From positions 1-7,175 of the forward strand of contig JBBRLA010000451.1 in NCBI GenBank assembly GCA_038231615.1: a stretch of DNA of 7,175 bases, given 5' to 3'. Shown piece by piece: positions 1 through 5,182 of this stretch (position 1 is its first letter; every line of letters begins with the position of its first letter). The translations under genes were made by a program, and so were the position numbers. This stretch comes from JBBRLA01 sp038231615. Its GTDB lineage: Bacteria > Myxococcota_A > Polyangia > Palsa-1104 > JAEUJZ01. Under the pieces are notes generated by a model, which saw nothing but the letters and a program-made list of their open reading frames with translations, did no database searches and was not told the origin of the DNA.

Positions 1-49
1 CATGCTCCTGGAGCCACCACACAATCACGTGGGTGTCCAGGAGGTTCAC
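1..49 (-). CDS. vapC: VapC-type PIN-domain toxin, 5' end only (runs off left edge)
   Basis: Read leftward from the GTG at 49-47, the frame gives VNLLDTHVIVWWLQEH and then leaves the window. The segment NLLDTHVIVWWL is the typical N-terminus of VapC toxins of the PIN ribonuclease fold. The Asp at residue 5 is the first of the acidic residues that bind the catalytic metal in this family. Known members cleave RNA, often tRNA, and are held inactive by a cognate antitoxin. The start is GTG, because an in-frame TAA lies two codons upstream. A weak Shine-Dalgarno-like AAGGGA (59-64) sits 9 nt before it. The GTG overlaps the TGA of the upstream frame (GTGA), an arrangement typical of translationally coupled antitoxin-toxin pairs. 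Only 16 codons are visible, so whether the toxin is intact, and where its other acidic residues lie, cannot be judged. Confidence 0.62.
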   Translation of the reverse strand, partial: MNLLDTHVIVWWLQEH

Positions 50-210
50 GGCTTATCGTCCCTTGCGCTGTCCCACTCATCCGTGCCCACGACTGGAGAG
101 ACGATGTCGCCGCATTCCTCGATCTGGCCGCAGAGTTTCTCAAGGGGATCCCCCTGAAGCGGTACCCATCGTGCGGGCAGCGGCCCGTCTTTGGGCCGGG
201 CATACTCCAC
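46..210 (-). CDS. Possible Phd/YefM-like antitoxin, short or 5'-degenerate
   Basis: This minus-strand frame is open from 291 to its TGA at 48-46. The first usual start codon is GTG at 210-208, giving 54 residues. The C-terminal half, with KDGPLPARWVPL, GDPLEKL and GDIVSPVVGTDEWDSAR, resembles the end of Phd/YefM antitoxins: a [D/G]-x-P-x-A-R-x-V-P-like stretch, then a GDIVSP...EW tail that contacts the toxin. This is a remembered resemblance, not a search result. The overlap with the downstream VapC-like start is the strongest support. The usual Phd N-terminal DNA-binding part (EAK...LS..L) is not visible in any minus frame between here and the antiporter stop. No Shine-Dalgarno precedes the GTG, and an in-frame TAG lies at 294-292. 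The gene may therefore be truncated or decayed, use an unusual start, or belong to a different short antitoxin family. Confidence 0.42.
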   Translation of the reverse strand: MEYARPKDGPLPARWVPLQGDPLEKLCGQIEECGDIVSPVVGTDEWDSARDDKP

Positions 211-301
211 GGGGGTAAGAACCGCAAAAGGCCACTTGGTTGGTCTTGACTTGGCTATGAGGCGAAGACGACCCTTTTCAAGCTCTTGGGGCTACCGGCG
301 G

Positions 302-1507
302 TTACGGATTCTCCCGCTGGATGCCCAGCGCCGACAAGAGCGGCGTCATGGTCAGGCCCTGGCACAGGATGGTCAGCACCACCACCCCCGAGGTCATCGT
401 GGTCAAGAGTTCCCGATGCGGAAACTCCGCCGGCAGGCTGAGCACCATCACCATCGAGAGTCCACCGCGCAGCCCGCCCCAGATGAGCACCCCGCTCCAG
501 CGCCACGGGATGCGCTCGCGGGTGCGGTAAAGGAGCAGCGAGAGCAGCGAGATCACCGCCGCCCGTACCACCGTCACCACCAGATAGCCCACGAGGATCG
601 CCCGCCACGATGAGAGAAAACTGCTCAACCGCACGGTGAAGCCGATGAGCAAGAAGACTGTCGAATTCAGCGCGAAGGACAGGTATTCCCAGAAGCTTTC
701 GACCGCCACCAGCGTCGCGGGGCTCATGCCGGTGCCGGCGGCGTAGTTGCCGCAGAGCATCCCCGCCGCCACCGTGGCGATGACCCCCGAGCCGCCCAGG
801 TGCTCGGCCACCGCGAACGAAGCGTAGGCCGCGATGGTGGTCATCGTGATCTCGATCATCGGGTCGTCGATGCGCCGGATGATCTGCGATACAAGGAACC
901 CCACCGTCGCGCCCAGGAGCATTCCGCCGCCGATCACCGCGGCGAAGGACAGGACGGTGGAAAGCGGCGAGGTCTTGTGCCCGGCGACCAGGGAAAGGAC
1001 GAAGGTGAAGAACACCAGCGAGGTGCCATCGTTGAGCAGGCTCTCGCCCTCGACCAGCACCGCCAGGCGCCGGGGGGCGCGCAGGTGGCGGAACAGGGCC
1101 ACCACGGCGATCGGGTCGGTGGCCGCCACCACGGCGGCGAAAAGCATGGCGTGGACCGGCAAAAAACCGGCGGAGATGCCGAGCAGGCCCACCGCCGGCG
1201 CCAGCAGCGTCGCGGTCAGGGCGATGGAGATCACCACCCCGGGCACCGCCAGGGACAGGATTGCCACCTTGTTCTCCCAGAAAGTGCGGAATTTGAGGTG
1301 GAACGCGGCCTCGAAGAGCAACCCGGGCAAAAAGACCGAGTACATCAGTTCCCGAGTCAGGTGGGGCGGCTGGAAGAAGCGCACCGCGCCCAGCCCCAGG
1401 CCGGCGGCGACCAGGGCCACGGTGTAGGGCACCCGCAGCCAGCGCGCCAAAAGCGCCACGGCGGTCGCCACGGAGAACAGGGTCAGGAAGATAATCTCGA
1501 AGTGCAT
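302..1507 (-). CDS. CPA1-type Na+/H+ (cation/proton) antiporter
   Basis: This is a 401-residue integral membrane protein, hydrophobic over nearly its whole length. It would exchange protons for Na+ (or K+) across the inner membrane, supporting pH and salt balance. Diagnostic CPA1 motifs are visible: LPGLLFEAAFHL (60-71), ATDPIAVVAL (129-138) with Asp131, GESLLNDGTSLV (153-164) with the Asn159-Asp160 pair typical of electroneutral exchangers, and WGGLRGGLSMV (343-353) with the conserved Arg347. The length covers only the transport domain, with no C-terminal TrkA-C or nucleotide-binding regulatory domain. The ATG at 1507-1505 has a GGGAG directly against it, which is too close for a normal Shine-Dalgarno, but no in-frame ATG, GTG or TTG was found in the short gap before the upstream gene. 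That gene ends 61 bp away on the same strand, so cotranscription is likely. Ion specificity cannot be read from the sequence. Confidence 0.93.
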   Translation of the reverse strand: MHFEIIFLTLFSVATAVALLARWLRVPYTVALVAAGLGLGAVRFFQPPHLTRELMYSVFLPGLLFEAAFHLKFRTFWENKVAILSLAVPGVVISIALTATLLAPAVGLLGISAGFLPVHAMLFAAVVAATDPIAVVALFRHLRAPRRLAVLVEGESLLNDGTSLVFFTFVLSLVAGHKTSPLSTVLSFAAVIGGGMLLGATVGFLVSQIIRRIDDPMIEITMTTIAAYASFAVAEHLGGSGVIATVAAGMLCGNYAAGTGMSPATLVAVESFWEYLSFALNSTVFLLIGFTVRLSSFLSSWRAILVGYLVVTVVRAAVISLLSLLLYRTRERIPWRWSGVLIWGGLRGGLSMVMVLSLPAEFPHRELLTTMTSGVVVLTILCQGLTMTPLLSALGIQRENP

Positions 1508-1568
1508 CTCCCGATAAACTAACCCATGTCTCTTTGAACCTGGATCAAATTGGCGCTTTGGCGCTCGT

Positions 1569-3704
1569 CTACCGGTGTTGCAAGAGCGCCATGATGATGT
1601 AGATCAGCGCCACCACCAGCCCCACGCACAGGCCCCCCGCCCCCAGGATCACCAGGCCCTTCTGCACGCTCTTCTCGTCGTAAAGATCGCTCTCCGTGTC
1701 AAGCTGCGCCACCAGAGACTCGGCTTCCATCAGGCGACCCTTGATCTCGTCCACCCGCCCATAGTGGGGGACGTAGCGCGTGCCGTGCGGCCGGGTCAGG
1801 TTGACCACCGTGCCGATGGTCATCATGCGCTGCTGCATCTCCCGCTCGGCGGCTTCCTGCTCCGCTTGACACAGCTTCAGGTCCGCGTCGATCCCGGTCA
1901 GCAGCTTCTCCTTGTCCGACTGCTGCCGCAACAGCTCTTTTTTGCGCAGCCCCAGTTCCGACCGCGTACGCCCCAGATCCTGGGTCAGTTGCACGATCGG
2001 TCCATCCAGCAGCCCGATCTCCCGCAGCGCCGTCTCGCGCTGCGGCAAAAGCGCCTCGGCCTGCCCCCGCGCCGAGTCCCCCCGGGCCCGCGCCTGCGAC
2101 GCCGCCTGCGGCTCCTTGGCGGCCCGCGCCCGGGCATCTGACGACTCGGCCACCCGGGCCAGCTTGCGCAGGACTTCGTCGATGCGCGACACGTCGCCCA
2201 GCTGCGTGCGCCGCGCTCGGGCGCGCTGCCGCAACTCCCCCTCCAGGCGATCGGCCTCGGTGGACAGGGTGTGGATCGCCTGCTGCTGCTCGGCGATCAG
2301 GGTGCCCAGGCGCTGCTCCTCCACGCTGCGACGCTTTTGCAGGCGGTCGCTGTGGCGGGTCGCCTGCTCGCGGCGCTCCTCGGCCTGCCGCACCAGGTCC
2401 ATCTCTTCGGCCACCTGTGGGGTGGCCAGGCGCTCCTCGTAGGCGTCGCGGCCCAGGCCCAGGAGGACCACGTCCAGGGATTGCTGCACCTCGAAGAGGC
2501 CGCCGCGAATGCGCGCCTGCTCTCGGCGGCGGGCCCACACCCCTTGCGCCACCGGGATCAGATAGATGAGGGAATCCAGCAGGCCCGGGGAGGACGGCGA
2601 CGCCGGGATCAGCGGCAGGCGGGCCAGGGTCGGGGGGCGCGGCGAAAGCGGCACGGGGGTCACCAGGCTGCCGGTGTGGGGCAGGCGCGAGGGGCCGGTC
2701 ACCGGATCGGCGCCGGAGACAAACCCCGGGGGCAGAGACACGGGGCCGGTCAGTGCCGAGGGCATCGGCATCGGCATCGGCATGCCTTGATGAGGCCCGA
2801 CGGGCGGTGGCGGCAGCGCCGGGATGTTGTTCTGCGAGACCTTGGGGCCGGCGGTCCCGCCCCGTGCGGCGGCCAGCATCACGGCGGCGGAAGGCCCGGA
2901 CATGGCCAAGTCGGCCAGCGACATCTTGGAGGTCGAGTCGGAAGGCTCGTCGTGCTGGGAGGCGATCACCGGCCCGCCGGTCGGGAAGGTGGAGCTTGGG
3001 GAGCTGCTGACCACGGTGGGGCCGCTCTGGCCCAGGGACGCCGAGTCGCGGGCGCCGCTGGCCGGCGAGGCCCTTCCGCGCCGGAAGGGGGTGGGGTCGG
3101 CGTCCTTCCGCGATTTGCCCGGGTCGACCCCCGCGGGCACGGGCAGGCCGTCGAGGCTGTCGCCCAAACGGGCAGGGGCGCTGCGCCGGGTGTTTACCAG
3201 GCCCGGCAGGGTCGGCGGGTCAAAGAGGGCGGGGCGGAGCTTATGGGCGTGTGCGGGCGGCTGTATCGGCAGGACCATCCCCGGGGCGTGGGGCGGCAGC
3301 TTGGTGTCCTCGTCAAGGGCGCTGTCGGCGCGGGTGGGCACGCCCGGGTGGAGGGCCGAGTCGCGCTGGCCGGGGAGCTTGCCGGCGGTGATCACCTTGG
3401 TGGCCTGGGGTTCGTGGACCACGGTGTCCAGGGCCGATGGGCTGTCCCCTGAGGGCGGGTCGCCGAAGTCGCCCAGCACGCCTGCGGGGTTGCCGATGAC
3501 GGTAGGGCCGACAGGGACCTCGGGCGCCTGTGCGCGGCTGCTGCCGGGTCCGAGGCCGAGCATGGTCGGATGCAGGCCTGGCGCGGCAGGGGGCAAGGGG
3601 ACGACGGAGTTCTGCGCGGTGCGGGCGCCAATGCGTCGGCCACAGTGGACGCACCGGCCCGCTTCGTCCGAGGTTTCCTGGGCACAGAAGGGGCAAAAGC
3701 GCAT
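1569..3704 (-). CDS. Zinc-ribbon, disordered-linker, coiled-coil protein with C-terminal membrane anchor
   Basis: The 711-residue product from the ATG at 3704-3702 begins MRFCPFCAQE and has two Cys pairs (C4/C7 and C18/C21), a short zinc ribbon. Residues 30-375 are Pro/Ser/Gly/Ala-rich and probably disordered, with scattered PTMLGL (46-51), PTVIGNP (67-73), TKVITAG (102-108) and an MPMPMPMP run (308-315). A short hydrophobic patch (375-390) precedes a long Glu/Arg/Gln/Ala-rich coiled coil (about 430-625). One transmembrane helix (684-708) lies at the extreme C-terminus with only a few residues after it, so most of the protein should be cytoplasmic and tail-anchored. The start was placed here because the zinc ribbon begins at this Met. 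The frame stays open upstream to an ATG at 3893, but that extension is encoded by an inverted-repeat element. No clear Shine-Dalgarno is seen. I do not recognise a named gene; a scaffold or envelope-associated role is only inference. Confidence 0.82.
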   Translation of the reverse strand: MRFCPFCAQETSDEAGRCVHCGRRIGARTAQNSVVPLPPAAPGLHPTMLGLGPGSSRAQAPEVPVGPTVIGNPAGVLGDFGDPPSGDSPSALDTVVHEPQATKVITAGKLPGQRDSALHPGVPTRADSALDEDTKLPPHAPGMVLPIQPPAHAHKLRPALFDPPTLPGLVNTRRSAPARLGDSLDGLPVPAGVDPGKSRKDADPTPFRRGRASPASGARDSASLGQSGPTVVSSSPSSTFPTGGPVIASQHDEPSDSTSKMSLADLAMSGPSAAVMLAAARGGTAGPKVSQNNIPALPPPPVGPHQGMPMPMPMPSALTGPVSLPPGFVSGADPVTGPSRLPHTGSLVTPVPLSPRPPTLARLPLIPASPSSPGLLDSLIYLIPVAQGVWARRREQARIRGGLFEVQQSLDVVLLGLGRDAYEERLATPQVAEEMDLVRQAEERREQATRHSDRLQKRRSVEEQRLGTLIAEQQQAIHTLSTEADRLEGELRQRARARRTQLGDVSRIDEVLRKLARVAESSDARARAAKEPQAASQARARGDSARGQAEALLPQRETALREIGLLDGPIVQLTQDLGRTRSELGLRKKELLRQQSDKEKLLTGIDADLKLCQAEQEAAEREMQQRMMTIGTVVNLTRPHGTRYVPHYGRVDEIKGRLMEAESLVAQLDTESDLYDEKSVQKGLVILGAGGLCVGLVVALIYIIMALLQHR
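2761..2785. repeat. Hexanucleotide microsatellite GGCATC inside the zinc-ribbon gene
   Basis: GGCATC is repeated three times followed by a partial copy. On the minus strand it encodes Met-Pro four times in the disordered linker of the zinc-ribbon protein. Copy-number change by slippage would add or remove whole Met-Pro pairs without shifting the frame. Confidence 0.85.
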
Positions 3705-3832
3705 GGAAGAGGGCGGATCGTACCAACGTTCCGCCGGGAAGCAAGTACGGAAGGGAACTAAACAGAAGCACCTGGCCGGGCATCTTTTGGCGTACCTCTC
3801 CCCCACGGCTTCGCATGCGCTCAGCCGCGGGA

Positions 3833-3874
3833 GGGCCCACGCCGACTCGCGAATGCGAGTCGGTGGGGAGTGCC
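3833..3874 (+). repeat. Hairpin repeat unit, copy 1 of a 42-bp direct repeat in element A
   Basis: This copy starts GGGCCCACGC and ends GTGGGGAGTGCC, around the perfect stem CCGACTCGC-GAAT-GCGAGTCGG (3842-3863). Flanking CCCA (3836-3839) can pair with TGGG (3864-3867), extending the stem past a two-base bulge. It aligns without gaps to 3928-3969, with 33 of 42 bases identical. Confidence 0.8.
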
Positions 3875-3927
3875 CCCACGCTCCTTCGGTCACGTACAGT
3901 AGTACGCTCCCTCAGTCACTGCGGAAT

Positions 3928-3969
3928 GGGCCCACGCGGCTGAGCGAATGCGAAGCCGTGGGGAGCGCC
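3928..3969 (+). repeat. Hairpin repeat unit, copy 2 of the 42-bp direct repeat in element A
   Basis: This copy also starts GGGCCCACGC and ends GTGGGGAGCGCC. Its stem is CGGCT-ga-GC-GAAT-GC-ga-AGCCG. Relative to copy 1, three stem positions changed on both sides so that pairing is kept, and two adjacent pairs became a G/A-rich internal loop. The GAAT loop is identical. A third, inverted relative of this unit lies at 3801-3829 and can alternatively pair with this copy as the long outer stem. Confidence 0.78.
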
Positions 3970-4026
3970 AAAATCTGCTCCGGCCATGTGCTTCTTCCTG
4001 AAAAGGCTCTTCATCAACGTGACACT

Positions 4027-4198
4027 GTCTTGAAGTTCGGCTGGCCCCGATCAATTCGACCGTGGAGATGGAACTGCTGAGAGAGAGCTACCCCTTTCCC
4101 TGTTTTTGTTCTCGACGGGATGACTGGACTGGTTTCATCTCCACAGTCGAATAGGCTTCTGCCGTCGGTGATGTGCCAAGCCAGCCGAACTTCAAGAC
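4027..4198. repeat. Nested inverted-repeat element B
   Basis: An 18-bp perfect inverted repeat (4027-4044, GTCTTGAAGTTCGGCTGG, with 4181-4198) encloses a second 19-bp inverted repeat (4056-4074 with 4132-4150, 17 of 19 matching). Together they can form one long interrupted stem around a central loop of about 57 nt. The segment is less GC-rich than the neighbouring genes. Its sequence does not resemble element A. No transposase or clear target duplication is present. It lies between the RRM gene and the zinc-ribbon gene and could be a miniature mobile element or a structured RNA. Confidence 0.75.
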
Positions 4199-4201
4199 TG
4201 T

Positions 4202-4332
4202 CTAGAACGCTGAACGGTTTGATCGTCCAAGTGCCTGAAAGGACATGTATTTCAGATAAATTGTAATTTTTGTTCAACCTCATAACCGTCCGAAACTACA
4301 CCGGAATCTAGTCAAACCGTTCAGCGCTCTAG
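4202..4332. repeat. Inverted-repeat element C overlapping the RRM gene's stop codon
   Basis: The 21-bp arms 4202-4222 and 4312-4332 are inverted copies with 20 of 21 positions matching (core CGCTGAACGGTTTGA), separated by 89 bp of AT-richer sequence. The right arm contains the TAG stop (4329-4331) of the RRM gene, so on the minus strand the RRM mRNA ends inside a possible long stem-loop. The loop is far larger than in an intrinsic terminator and no T-tract follows the distal arm. The left arm begins only three bases after element B ends, so B and C may be parts of one composite insertion. Confidence 0.72.
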
Positions 4333-4736
4333 CTGCGGTTGCCGTGTCCGCCCCGGCCGCCGCCTCGGTTGCCGCCGTAGTCATCGCGGTCGTAGCCGCC
4401 CCCGCCCCGGCCGCCGCCGTCCCCGCCCCGGCCGCCGTAGCTGCCGCCGGCACCGCCGCCCCCGGCACCGCCCCCACCGGCGCCGCGCTCCCGGGCCAGG
4501 CTGACCCGCATGGTGCGCCCGCCCCAGTTGCGGCCGTCCATCAACTGGATCGTGGTGTCGGCGTCTTCCTGCGACTCCATTTCGATAAAGGCGAAACCGC
4601 GGGGCTGGCCGGTCTCGCGATCGGTGATGACCTTGACACTGGCCGGATGTCGGCCCTGCTCTTCGAATGCCTCTCTGAGTGATTGCTCGTCTGCGGTATA
4701 GGGGATATTACCAACGTACAGCTTTACACAGCTCAT
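4329..4736 (-). CDS. Glycine-rich RRM RNA-binding protein
   Basis: This 135-residue protein has one RNA recognition motif (about 4-80) and a glycine-rich tail (about 85-135). The RNP2 motif LYVGNI (6-11) and the RNP1 motif RGFAFIEM (46-53) are both present with the aromatic residues that stack on RNA bases. The tail is built of Gly with interspersed Arg, Tyr and Asp, including RGG triplets (R103, R110, R124, R128). It resembles the single-RRM, Gly-rich Rbp proteins of cyanobacteria and other bacteria, several of which are cold-induced. The ATG (4736-4734) follows GAGGAG at an 8-nt spacing. The gene is divergent from the S1-domain gene. Downstream on its own strand comes the inverted-repeat cluster; the stop codon itself is part of element C. 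RNA binding is well supported; targets and cold regulation are inference. Confidence 0.94.
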   Translation of the reverse strand: MSCVKLYVGNIPYTADEQSLREAFEEQGRHPASVKVITDRETGQPRGFAFIEMESQEDADTTIQLMDGRNWGGRTMRVSLARERGAGGGGAGGGGAGGSYGGRGGDGGGRGGGGYDRDDYGGNRGGGRGGHGNRS

Positions 4737-4744
4737 CGGATGCG

Positions 4745-4750
4745 CTCCTC
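4745..4750 (-). promoter_or_regulatory. Shine-Dalgarno site of the RRM gene
   Basis: GAGGAG on the minus strand lies 8 nt upstream of the ATG at 4736 and fixes the start of the RRM gene. Confidence 0.82.
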
Positions 4751-4760
4751 AAAGAGGACG

Positions 4761-4795
4761 GACCTACTTCGCGACAGGTCGGGAGCGTCGCTCCC
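4761..4795 (-). promoter_or_regulatory. Tandem hairpins in the putative leader of the RRM mRNA
   Basis: Two adjacent inverted repeats lie just upstream of the RRM ribosome-binding site: GACCT/AGGTC (4761-4765 with 4776-4780) and GGGAGC-GTC-GCTCCC (4781-4795). In the RRM transcript they would be two small stem-loops 10-45 nt before the Shine-Dalgarno. They might affect translation or mRNA stability, or could be chance structures in GC-rich DNA. Confidence 0.4.
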
Positions 4796-4892
4796 CCCTG
4801 CCCAGACAGGCATTTTGCCAGCCCACCCTCCACTGCCTTCCCCGGGCTTCTGGTTCTGGTCTCGACGAAAAGGACTACGAAGAGAGAAAACA

Positions 4893-4922
4893 TTGAACCC
4901 GGGTCCAGGTTCAGAGTATACG
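4893..4922 (+). promoter_or_regulatory. Possible sigma-70-like promoter for the S1-domain gene
   Basis: TTGAAC (4893-4898) and TATACG (4917-4922) are separated by 18 bp. Because the core is palindromic, TATACT also reads on the minus strand at 4920-4915 and could be a -10 for the RRM gene, but no good -35 lies at the right distance for it. The call is based on consensus similarity only. Confidence 0.28.
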
Positions 4923-4930
4923 ATTTGCCC

Positions 4931-4950
4931 GGCCCTGACCAGGGCCTTTT
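4931..4950 (+). terminator. Terminator-like hairpin in the S1 gene leader
   Basis: GGCCCT-GACC-AGGGCC is followed by TTTT on the plus strand. The stem is a perfect 6 bp and the T-run is short. If transcription starts upstream of it, it could act as an attenuator or a weak terminator; if the promoter at 4893-4922 is right, it would lie at the very 5' end of the mRNA and might protect that end instead. Confidence 0.3.
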
Positions 4951-5168
4951 CGCAGGATTCCTCCACAGCCTGCTAAGCCTTGGATCTACCAGCTCCGAGG
5001 GTTTCCGGCGTTTCCCGCAGTCGGCCGGTCAAATGCCGGGGGAATTCGCCCCGATGGGCCGATGGGGGTGGCTGGAAGGAACGAGTCGTGCTACTTTGCG
5101 CACCCGTTTGAAACGTCCCTGACGTATTTCGCCCCAAGTTTTGGACCTTTTTATGGCCCGCTTTCAAG

Positions 5169-5174
5169 AAGGAG
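5169..5174 (+). promoter_or_regulatory. Shine-Dalgarno site that decides the start of the S1-domain gene
   Basis: AAGGAG, within AAGAAGGAG, lies 8 nt before the ATG at 5183. The frame is open further upstream, with a TTG at 5141 and an ATG at 5153, but neither has a comparable site. Confidence 0.85.
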
Positions 5175-5182
5175 CCAACTCG

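Larger units (their letters stand above)
3764..3995. repeat. Large composite inverted-repeat element A (REP/MITE-like)
   Basis: The ends of this 232-bp segment are inverted copies of each other. Outermost, AGAAGCAC-TGGCCGG...TTTTGGCG at 3764-3792 matches the reverse complement of 3966-3995 with a few mismatches and one indel. Further in, 3801-3829 matches the reverse complement of 3935-3963 at 28 of 29 positions. Inside are a 9-bp perfect hairpin (3842-3863, loop GAAT), a small hairpin CGTAC-AGTA-GTACG (3893-3906), and two near-copies of GCTCCTTCGGTCAC (3880-3893 and 3906-3919, 12 of 14 identical). No target-site duplication is obvious and no transposase is present. It lies upstream of the zinc-ribbon gene start, so it would be in that gene's leader or promoter region. 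It could be a REP/BIME-type palindromic repeat, a non-autonomous transposon remnant, or the template of a structured RNA; the sequence alone does not decide. Confidence 0.8.
4737..5182. other. Divergent intergenic region between the RRM and S1-domain genes
   Basis: These 446 bp contain no convincing gene; the open frames here lack a Shine-Dalgarno and recognisable content. They hold two hairpins near the RRM start (4761-4795), a possible plus-strand promoter (4893-4922), a hairpin with a short T-run (4931-4950), and short GC-rich repeats at about 5020-5072, including the direct repeat CGATGGG. The length leaves room for untranslated leaders of both divergent mRNAs. Autoregulation through a structured leader is known for rpsA in Escherichia coli, but nothing here shows it directly. 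Confidence 0.6.

Noticed and set aside
1..249. Plus-strand frame open from the left edge to a TGA at 247-249
   Set aside because: Antisense to the toxin-antitoxin region; the minus strand explains it better through the VapC N-terminal motif and the GTGA overlap, and no domain was recognised in the plus frame.
800..1522. 240-codon plus-strand open frame rich in His, Gln, Gly and Arg
   Set aside because: Antisense shadow of the antiporter gene, whose motifs and hydrophobic pattern are clear on the minus strand.
1540..1570. Terminator between the zinc-ribbon gene and the antiporter
   Set aside because: GGCGCTTTGGCGCT is a direct repeat with only a 4-bp possible stem, and no T-run follows in the direction of transcription.
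2824..4080. 418-codon plus-strand open frame
   Set aside because: Antisense to the zinc-ribbon gene and running across element A; long antisense frames are expected in GC-rich DNA, and the product has low-complexity shadow composition.
4014..4283. 89-codon minus-strand open frame covering element B
   Set aside because: It runs through both arms of the inverted repeat, has no Shine-Dalgarno that I can see, and shows no recognisable motif; most likely chance within a less GC-rich palindrome.
3764..4332. CRISPR array
   Set aside because: The repeats are few, mostly inverted and unequal in spacing; there are no regular unique spacers and no cas genes.
4202..4332. Intrinsic terminator of the RRM gene
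   Set aside because: The loop would be 89 nt and no T-tract follows the distal arm on the minus strand.
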